Positions 28,653-34,574 of a stretch of DNA of 34,574 nt are shown here, piece by piece. Source of the stretch: Cladosporium sp. IMV 00045 (lineage: Eukaryota; Ascomycota; Dothideomycetes; Cladosporiales; Cladosporiaceae); contig MSJI02000927.1 of NCBI GenBank assembly GCA_001931905.2, forward strand, positions 1-34,574, read 5' to 3'. Position 1 is the stretch's first letter, and every line of letters begins with the position of its first letter. The notes under the pieces were generated by a model. That model was not told where the DNA came from. It saw only the letters and a program-made list of their open reading frames with translations, and did no database searches. Position numbers and translations under genes: made by a program.

Positions 28653-30236
28653 ATGCACGAAATCATCACCCTCCAATTCGGCCAACAGGCCAACTACCTC
28701 GGCACGCACTACTGGAACACGCAAGAATCCTACTTCACCTACGGCAGTGAAAACCCATCAGAAGAACCCTCCCCCGTCAACCACGACATCTCATTCCGCC
28801 CGGGCCTCGCCCCCGACGGCTCCGACACCTACACGCCACGCACGCTCCTGTACGACCTGAAAGGCGCCTTCGGCACTCTAAAACGCGAAAACGCCCTCTA
28901 CGAAATCCAGCAGGATGTCGATCCCCTACAGCAGAACCCCTGGGGCCGGAGCGCGACGGAAATGCGCTTGCCCAGGATCGAACCGAGTCCGTACCAGCTG
29001 GCTTTGGATGCTGGAGGGGATTTGCCCGCGCTGACGACGGAGAGTGTGCGGTTTTGGTCGGACTACAATCACGTCTTCTATCACCCGCGCAGTGTCGTGC
29101 AGTTGCATGAGTATGAGGTCAATAGCTCGCTGCTGCCTTTCGAGCGCTTCGCAACCGGCGAGGAGCTTTTTGCCAATCTCGATAGGGAACATGACTTGCT
29201 TGACCGCGACTTGAGGCCTTTTCTGGAGGAGTGCGATCATTTCCAGGGCTTGCAGATCTTCTCTAGCACGGATGATGCTTGGGGTGGTTTCACAGCTCGT
29301 TATTTGGAGCGCGTCGCGGACGAGTTGGGGAAGTGCTCGCGCTGGGTTTTCGCTTCGGAGGAAGGGAAGAGCGCCACGAGGGAGAGGCGCATGTTGCAGC
29401 TCGCGAATTCGGCGCAGTCGTTGAATTCTGTTGTGCCAAATTCGAGTTTGTATATTCCGCTTTCTACGCTGCCTTCTGTGCTGCCGAAGAATCTCAACCT
29501 CGACGCGAGCAGTCGCTGGCACACTTCCGCTTTGCAGGCGATGATCGTGGAGTCTCTGACCCTCCCGGCTCGCCTAAAAGACGACGAGCAAGGCCAAGCA
29601 CGCATGGGCGAAATGGAAATGGCGCTCGGCGGCGACGGCCGGCGTCCCATCGTCGACGCCTCACTGTCAGTCAGCGACCCAGCCGATCTGCCTGGCGCCG
29701 GCGCCACAGACCAAACCCACGACATCCGCATCGCGAACGGCTCCGCAATGAACGGCGGAAGCACACCCGAACACACCAAACCCTCCCACATCGATTTTCT
29801 CCCCGAAATGCCTCGCTCAGCAGTAAACCGACGAACCTCCCTCTCCCGCCCCAAAACTTTCACCCGCGTCGAAGCCGCCCGCGGCCCCTGGCATTCCACG
29901 CTGGAAATCCAAGAAGCGAACCTGACCTCGCGCGACCGCTACGCTGCGGGAGCTAGACGGATCATCCGGCAGACGCCGCTGCTCTATCCTATCCTCACGT
30001 CCTCGCCGAGGATCTTCCAATTCCCTGGCCGAGTAGAGAAGCTGGCAGTTTCGACGTGGATGGCCACCACGACCAAGGTTGCGAGGTATGTGCGTGAGAT
30101 GGCGGATTTCGCGCGCGTGACGTACGCGGTGGATGAGAGGGAGGCGGTTTTTGATGGGTTGAGTGGGGTGGCGGAGGAGTATGAGGAGGGGTTTAGTGAT
30201 TTGGAGAGTGAGGAGGGGGAGGATGAGGATGAGTAG
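28653..30236 (+). CDS. DML1: Dml1/Misato, tubulin-like mitochondrial inheritance protein
   Basis: Protein of 527 residues in one exon. Dml1 in yeast, like Misato in animals, is a tubulin/FtsZ-related protein needed for mitochondrial DNA partition and normal mitochondrial shape. The N terminus carries the family signature MHEIITLQFGQQANYLGTHY with WNTQESYFTY, followed by the second tubulin-like segment (RFWSDYNHVFYHPRSVVQLH, then GFTARYLERVADEL). The motif DDAWGGFTARYL sits where tubulins have their glycine-rich nucleotide loop. The C terminus is strongly acidic (EEGFSDLESEEGEDEDE), as in yeast Dml1. A Ser/Pro-rich insert around residues 325-405 is likely disordered. The length is close to that of other fungal homologues. 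It is in tandem with LHS1, 456 bases downstream of its stop, with its own TATA-like element. Confidence 0.95.
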   Translation: MHEIITLQFGQQANYLGTHYWNTQESYFTYGSENPSEEPSPVNHDISFRPGLAPDGSDTYTPRTLLYDLKGAFGTLKRENALYEIQQDVDPLQQNPWGRSATEMRLPRIEPSPYQLALDAGGDLPALTTESVRFWSDYNHVFYHPRSVVQLHEYEVNSSLLPFERFATGEELFANLDREHDLLDRDLRPFLEECDHFQGLQIFSSTDDAWGGFTARYLERVADELGKCSRWVFASEEGKSATRERRMLQLANSAQSLNSVVPNSSLYIPLSTLPSVLPKNLNLDASSRWHTSALQAMIVESLTLPARLKDDEQGQARMGEMEMALGGDGRRPIVDASLSVSDPADLPGAGATDQTHDIRIANGSAMNGGSTPEHTKPSHIDFLPEMPRSAVNRRTSLSRPKTFTRVEAARGPWHSTLEIQEANLTSRDRYAAGARRIIRQTPLLYPILTSSPRIFQFPGRVEKLAVSTWMATTTKVARYVREMADFARVTYAVDEREAVFDGLSGVAEEYEEGFSDLESEEGEDEDE

Positions 30237-30911
30237 AGGGAGTTTCTTGAGAAGGCGATGAATTTGATTTGATGAACATTAGAAACGATCGGTCGGGTTG
30301 AAGACGGCGTAGTTCATCAGTTGAGAAAACGCTTTCTCGGCTTCATCTGTGCAATCGGTTTGGCGTGATCGTATCTCCAACACTCCATTGATCATTTTCG
30401 ACCTCTTCATGTTTTTGTTTGATTTCCTATCATTTATCGGTGTATGCGTGCAAAAAAAGAATCGATATCTGCATACATCTATGGGCTCTAGCCTTTCACG
30501 AAAAAATAAAACAAGAATAAAAAATGAAAGAGGGGGAATCGTCGAAGTGCGTTGATCCTGATGTCGTGATATCGAGCATACATAGTACATGTATAGTCCT
30601 CGACGATGCGAATCATGGTGGAGTTAATGCATTGTCGGTCCACCGTTTATCTGATCTGTAGAGCCGGGAGATCGGAAAGCGCGGCGCAGGGACTGGTCAT
30701 CCTCGTCATTGTTTATGAACTTTAAAAAGTATAAGGACGGTTCGTCTGTCAGTCCATGACGGGCCAACGGTTCATTTAATTCCATTGTATGCTGGTTGCG
30801 ACTTGACGTTTTCTTCCTTCCTTTCTGTCCTTCGTTTATCCACCGCGATTCATCGCACTCTACTTTTGATCTGCGATTCCACTCTTTTGCCATCGACCAC
30901 AAAAATCAACA
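30237..30911. other. Intergenic region DML1 to EBP
   Basis: A 675-base stretch without a supportable gene. The 30912 gene is preceded by a pyrimidine-rich leader (TTTTCTTCCTTCCTTTCTG, 30809-30827) typical of fungal core promoters near transcription starts. Confidence 0.55.
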
Positions 30912-31688
30912 ATGGACAACCCCCTGGACATGGCGTCCAATGCGACCACACTCCTCCCCAACCCCTACTATCCCCTGGACTCCACCATACCAGGCTACCT
31001 CGCCAACACCACCAGCGTCCCCATCCTCCTCACCGCCTTCTTCGGCGCCTGCCTCGCCCTCTTCAGCGGCACGCACGTGATCTCGAAAAAACTGCAACCA
31101 ACGCTCACCAACCTCGAACTCCTCACGATAATGTGGTTCGTGCTCTCCGGCAGCATCCACATTTTCTTCGAAGGCTACTACGTGCGCCACTTCGCGGACC
31201 TGGCGGGCCACCAGACTTTCATCGGCCAGATGTGGAAAGAGTACGCCTTCTCCGACAGCAGGTACCTCACGCGGAACGCTTTCGTGCTGTGCATGGAAGC
31301 CATCACGGCGACGTGCTGGGGCCCCGCGTGTTTGCTCGTCGCGGCGCTGGTGGTGCTCAGGCATCCGCTGAGATTGCCGCTGCAGATGCTCGTCAGTTTG
31401 GGCCAGCTGTATGGTGATGTGCTGTATTATGGCACGGCGGGGTTTGAGCATTTGGTCAACGGGGTTAGCTTTTCGAGGCCCGAGGCGCTTTACTTTTGGT
31501 TTTATTTCGTTTTTATGAATGCGATTTGGATTGTTGTTCCTGGCGGTGAGTGAAATACAACGTGAGAGCGAAAGGATTTTTGCTGACGATTTTTGATTCT
31601 TCTAGCTTTGATTTTTCAGGGGGTCACGAGGGCTGCGAATGCTTTGGCGAGAGTTGAGCAGATGGAATCTTCGAACAAGAGGAAGTAG
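30912..31688 (+). CDS. EBP-family sterol isomerase-like membrane protein
   Basis: Membrane protein of 238 residues of the emopamil-binding (EXPERA) family, whose animal member shifts the sterol double bond from C8 to C7. Exons are 30912-31545 and 31606-31688; the 60-nt intron has GTGAGT, branch CTGAC and TAG, and joins in phase as VVPG|ALIFQGVTRAANAL. Four to five membrane helices are seen. Residues matching the catalytic set of human EBP are present: His83 and Glu87 (GSIHIFFEGYY), Glu129 and Thr132 (MEAITAT), Asn203 and Trp206 (FMNAIWIVVP). The motifs PYYPLD, WKEYAFSDSRY and GQLYGDVLYY are also family hallmarks. The C terminus is basic (SSNKRK), which may hold it in the ER. Filamentous fungi normally use the unrelated Erg2 for this step, so the role here may be an extra or secondary-metabolite isomerase. 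Confidence 0.93.
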
Positions 31689-32527
31689 TTTCCGAGAGCA
31701 TGTTGCATTGGCAAGATTGCACGGAAATGGCGTTTATTTGAGGGATTAGTGACTTATAAGAAGTACGATTTCTTCGCAATGTCGCTCCATTCTGCTAAGG
31801 ATATACAATCGAGTGAGGATGTAACAAATTGTTATCTTTGTTCTAATTGAATCGACTCTTCTAGTGCTTCTAGTGACATATTTACCGTTGGTTGGTACAA
31901 ATATTTATGGTTTCGAACTCTGCCAAAACCCCCAATATTTTTTTGTCGCAGCTGAGTATTGGCCGACTCGTAAACAATTCAAGTATTCGTACCGGACAAA
32001 GGCGAGGTCGTGGGTCTCGTTGCAAAGTGATGTGGCCTTCAAACGATTCGATGAAACCCGCTATTGGAAACGAAACCAATCAAAGACCAGTCTATTCGAG
32101 AATTTTCGAGTCCACCAATCCCTCGCGAGCTCGATGAAAGACAAATCAGATAGCTTGGTCAATAGCAAAGCAAAGGCGAAAACAATGCTTTACTCGAAAT
32201 GAATCGACGAAGCCGACGTGAACGCTCTTTTCGGCGGTGGCTTCACCCGGCAGCGTAGTGCTCGTTGTGACATGCCTTGTCTTAAGGCAGTGGCTTTAGT
32301 AACGACTTGGTTGCAAGCCTGAGAGCAGGAAACCGATGGATTGTTAGACAGCAGAGCATAATGAAACTCATTAGACTAACGCAAGATGCCGTAGCTTTTG
32401 CCACTTTGCAAATTTGAATAAATCCCATGCGACATACAATAGTGTATATATTATTGGGCTGAGAACCCTTTCCTGCATAAGTACAAGATGCGTCTATATT
32501 CATATCTCATACACTCACTTCACGTCC
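31689..32527. other. Convergent region between EBP-like gene and DUS1
   Basis: These are 3' flanks of two converging genes, 839 bases long. The longest open frame (31864-32202, +) has 112 codons, begins with a non-ATG codon, and shows no domain. I call no gene. Confidence 0.55.
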
Positions 32528-34324
32528 TCACCCACAAACCATGCCCTCCTTCGGCACCTCCACCTTCTCTCCATTCCCCCCAGCCTTCTCCCTCTCCCCA
32601 CTCTCCACCTTAACCTCATCCGTCCCCCCTCCAGGCGGCAGCCCAACCTCCTTCGCCTGCTTCTCCTCCTTCTCCGCAATCTTCGCCTGCTCCTTCTTAC
32701 TCAACTGAATACTTCCCTTCTCAATCGCCTCCTTAGGCAAAGGCCTCACCCTACTCTGACACACCCAGAAAGGCCTCTTACACCGCTTGACCGCCCCATC
32801 ACTACTCAACGCTTCCTCCTCAGCGCTAACTTCCAGCATTGCATCCGCTTCCGCGGTCTCGTACGCTGACGGATCGGCTTCGTAGGAGAGCATGCCTTCT
32901 CGCACGGCGTTTTCTACTAATCTCAGCACGTTCTCGTACGCGGCCATGTCGCCTCCCTTGCACCGTGCTAGAGCGTCTCGCACGTTTGTGTGGGCTGTCA
33001 CGAGCGCGCGCAGCATGTGGAAGAGGTGCGCTTGCATGGCACTGAAGTTCGCGTCGCGGGCGCGGATGTTGGGGGTGTTGCTGCGTTTTTGTTTCTTGGT
33101 GGCTGGGGCGGGGTCTTCTGAGGGAGCTTTGCGTTTTTCGGGTTCTTGTGTGGTGTTCGTTGTTGTGGTTGGGGTTTCGGGCTCAGATGCTTGTGGAGCT
33201 GTTGGTTCTGGCGTCGGATCCGATGGGAGGAACAGTGGTTCTCTGGCTGGGGGTTCCTGGCCCAGTACGTGTGTGTAGATGATGTCGAGATAGCGACGCA
33301 GCACTGCGTCCGTACGGTAGCCGCCTAGGCCATTGCGGCCGCGCCAGTACTCCCTTCCTTCTTCGCCTACGGGCGGTGGCGGGGCGAAGATCGAAGGGTC
33401 GTAGAGGTTGCCTTCGGCGCTCATGATGCCGTCCACGCCCGTGGCGTCGAGACACTTTTGCAAATCGCCGTATTGCAGGATGTTTCCGTTTGCGAACATG
33501 ACCGTCTCCTTGGGCAAGTTGTCGCGCAAGTATCTGATCACACTCCAATCCGCCAGCCCGGTCCAATGCCCTTTCTGATCCCTCTGGCGTCCATGCACTG
33601 TCAAGATACTCGCGCCCGCGCTGAGGATCATTTTAGCGTATTCCAGCGTCTTCTCCTTCGACTCCAACACCCTCATCTTCGCCGTCACCGGCACGTCCAA
33701 ATTCAGATGCAGCTTGTTGATCAGCCTGTAAATCAAATCCCAATCCTCTTGCAAGAAAGCGCCGTAATTCCCTCTCTTCGCAATACCCTGCGGACAGCCC
33801 AAGTTCAGATCCACAGCGTCGACGTGCGGTTCGACGATCTTCGCCGCCGCCAGCAGCGCTTCCGGATCGTTGGCGCAGAACTGCATGAAAAGCGGGCGAT
33901 CCGTCTTCGGATTGCCGTCTAGATAGGGCTCTGAGTTCTCAATCATGGCCTTTTGCTGCTCTTTGTCCGCAGGGTGCGGTAGTGCTGTAGGCGACTTGAG
34001 CGGCTTGAAGTGCTCGCCGCGGTAGGATGGTTTTTCGGAGAACAGTTTGGCGTGCATCATGGGCGAGTATGCGAGCACGGAAGTTCGAAGATCGGGCGGG
34101 AGGAAGGAGCGTGTGAGAAGGCGCCAGGCGAACTCGCTTTGGTCGACCATGGGCGCGACGATGTATTTGGGCGAGCCGAGAGACTCGTAGAATGCGCGGC
34201 CGCGCAGTTTGGGCGCCATGCTGGTTGTTGATTGGTGTCGGTGCAGTGTTATTTGTACGCCGGGCGAAGTGTGAGTTTTGCTTGCGAACGAAAGAGTGTT
34301 TGAAGGTAGTAGGCGGCGCAGCAT
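32528..34324 (-). CDS. DUS1: tRNA-dihydrouridine synthase Dus1
   Basis: FMN-dependent enzyme that reduces uridine to dihydrouridine in the tRNA D-loop (positions 16/17 for yeast Dus1). From the ATG at 34324 it has 598 residues in one exon; from the in-frame ATG at 34219 it has 563. In the shorter numbering: FMN-loop VAPMVDQSEFAWR near 22-34, QFCANDPE, DLNLGCPQGIAKRGNYGAFL with the catalytic Cys142, Lys181 in TAKMR, His209 in LTVHGRQRDQKG and FANGNI. A low-complexity Pro/Thr linker with a KRKAPSEDP...KKQKR basic patch (possible nuclear signal) leads to a helical C-terminal part with RCKRPFWVCQSRVRPLPKE, known from fungal Dus1 proteins, and a Lys/Glu-rich end. The extra 35 N-terminal residues (MLRRLLPSNTLSFASKTH..., no acidic residue) look like a mitochondrial presequence. 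The frame extends further upstream only through a TTG, which I reject as a start. Confidence 0.94.
   Translation of the reverse strand: MLRRLLPSNTLSFASKTHTSPGVQITLHRHQSTTSMAPKLRGRAFYESLGSPKYIVAPMVDQSEFAWRLLTRSFLPPDLRTSVLAYSPMMHAKLFSEKPSYRGEHFKPLKSPTALPHPADKEQQKAMIENSEPYLDGNPKTDRPLFMQFCANDPEALLAAAKIVEPHVDAVDLNLGCPQGIAKRGNYGAFLQEDWDLIYRLINKLHLNLDVPVTAKMRVLESKEKTLEYAKMILSAGASILTVHGRQRDQKGHWTGLADWSVIRYLRDNLPKETVMFANGNILQYGDLQKCLDATGVDGIMSAEGNLYDPSIFAPPPPVGEEGREYWRGRNGLGGYRTDAVLRRYLDIIYTHVLGQEPPAREPLFLPSDPTPEPTAPQASEPETPTTTTNTTQEPEKRKAPSEDPAPATKKQKRSNTPNIRARDANFSAMQAHLFHMLRALVTAHTNVRDALARCKGGDMAAYENVLRLVENAVREGMLSYEADPSAYETAEADAMLEVSAEEEALSSDGAVKRCKRPFWVCQSRVRPLPKEAIEKGSIQLSKKEQAKIAEKEEKQAKEVGLPPGGGTDEVKVESGEREKAGGNGEKVEVPKEGMVCG
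34217..34219 (-). promoter_or_regulatory. DUS1: Second in-frame ATG of DUS1 in strong context
   Basis: Sense context is CCAGCATGGCG, with A at -3 and G at +4. The upstream ATG at 34324 has C at -3 (ACACCTATGCTG), a weak context. Ribosomes could pass the first and start here, giving a protein that begins MAPKLRGRAFYESL without the presequence. Confidence 0.5.
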
Positions 34325-34574
34325 AGGTGTATGGGAAAAGGTTGAGCGAGGATATTTGATTTGCGATTCTTCATATGATGGATGTGAAAGTCCCGCATCG
34401 GCAACGGACAAAAAGTCCCAGGGTGGATGGAGCACAAGCCCTCTTAGCCCTGTTCCTGCGCACGACGTCAAATTCTAATTCTGTCGACTACATCCGAAGG
34501 AAGAAAGAAGCATAGATGGCAAGCAACGATATAAAATACTAGAACGAATACACTTTTGTACGAATGAAAAAAAA

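Noticed and set aside
34325..34471. Further N-terminal extension of DUS1
   Set aside because: The frame is open but starts with TTG, and the sequence before the 34324 ATG has no presequence or domain character.

Overview
The window is nuclear DNA from a filamentous ascomycete (Pezizomycotina; probably Dothideomycetes, which I infer from gene style only). Introns are short (49-105 nt) with GTRNGT-like donors and CTGAC/CTAAC branch sites. The gene set includes a Zn2Cys6 regulator, an ER chaperone ending in HDEL, Dml1/Misato and Dus1. Several long reading frames open only with GTG or TTG, so the true start lies in an upstream exon or at an internal ATG; I reassigned those starts where I could.

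Left part (1-17,000) looks accessory. About 4 kb without a convincing gene is followed by a very large multidomain patatin-like phospholipase with a GTPase domain and a RING-like finger (4061-9651, +, four introns). Next come a secreted short-type tyrosinase/catechol oxidase (10024-11856, -) and an NB-ARC (STAND/NLR-like) gene with one TPR remnant, a glycine-rich hydrophobic helix and a long coiled coil (13469-16614, +). Both large signalling-type genes contain one in-frame TAA with protein-like sequence on both sides, and the NB-ARC gene seems to have lost its middle. They look like genes that are decaying or segregating as null alleles. A 20-N assembly gap lies at 16749-16768, next to a 28-T run.

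Middle part (17,000-21,000): a 2,2-dialkylglycine decarboxylase (+) and a four-exon Zn2Cys6 transcription factor (-) lie tail to tail. The decarboxylase promoter has a CCAAT box, three CGG triplets on a 10-bp period and a TATA box. That layout suggests, but does not prove, control by the neighbouring zinc-cluster protein.

Right part (21,800-34,574) is mainly conserved cell machinery: a NIPA-type magnesium transporter (-) whose C-terminal tail appears frame-shifted away, the ER Hsp70-like chaperone LHS1 (+) with a UPRE-like element upstream, DML1 (+), an EBP-family sterol isomerase-like protein (+), and the tRNA-dihydrouridine synthase DUS1 (-), which has two in-frame ATGs consistent with mitochondrial and cytosolic/nuclear forms. 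I found no transposon, tRNA, rRNA or CRISPR.
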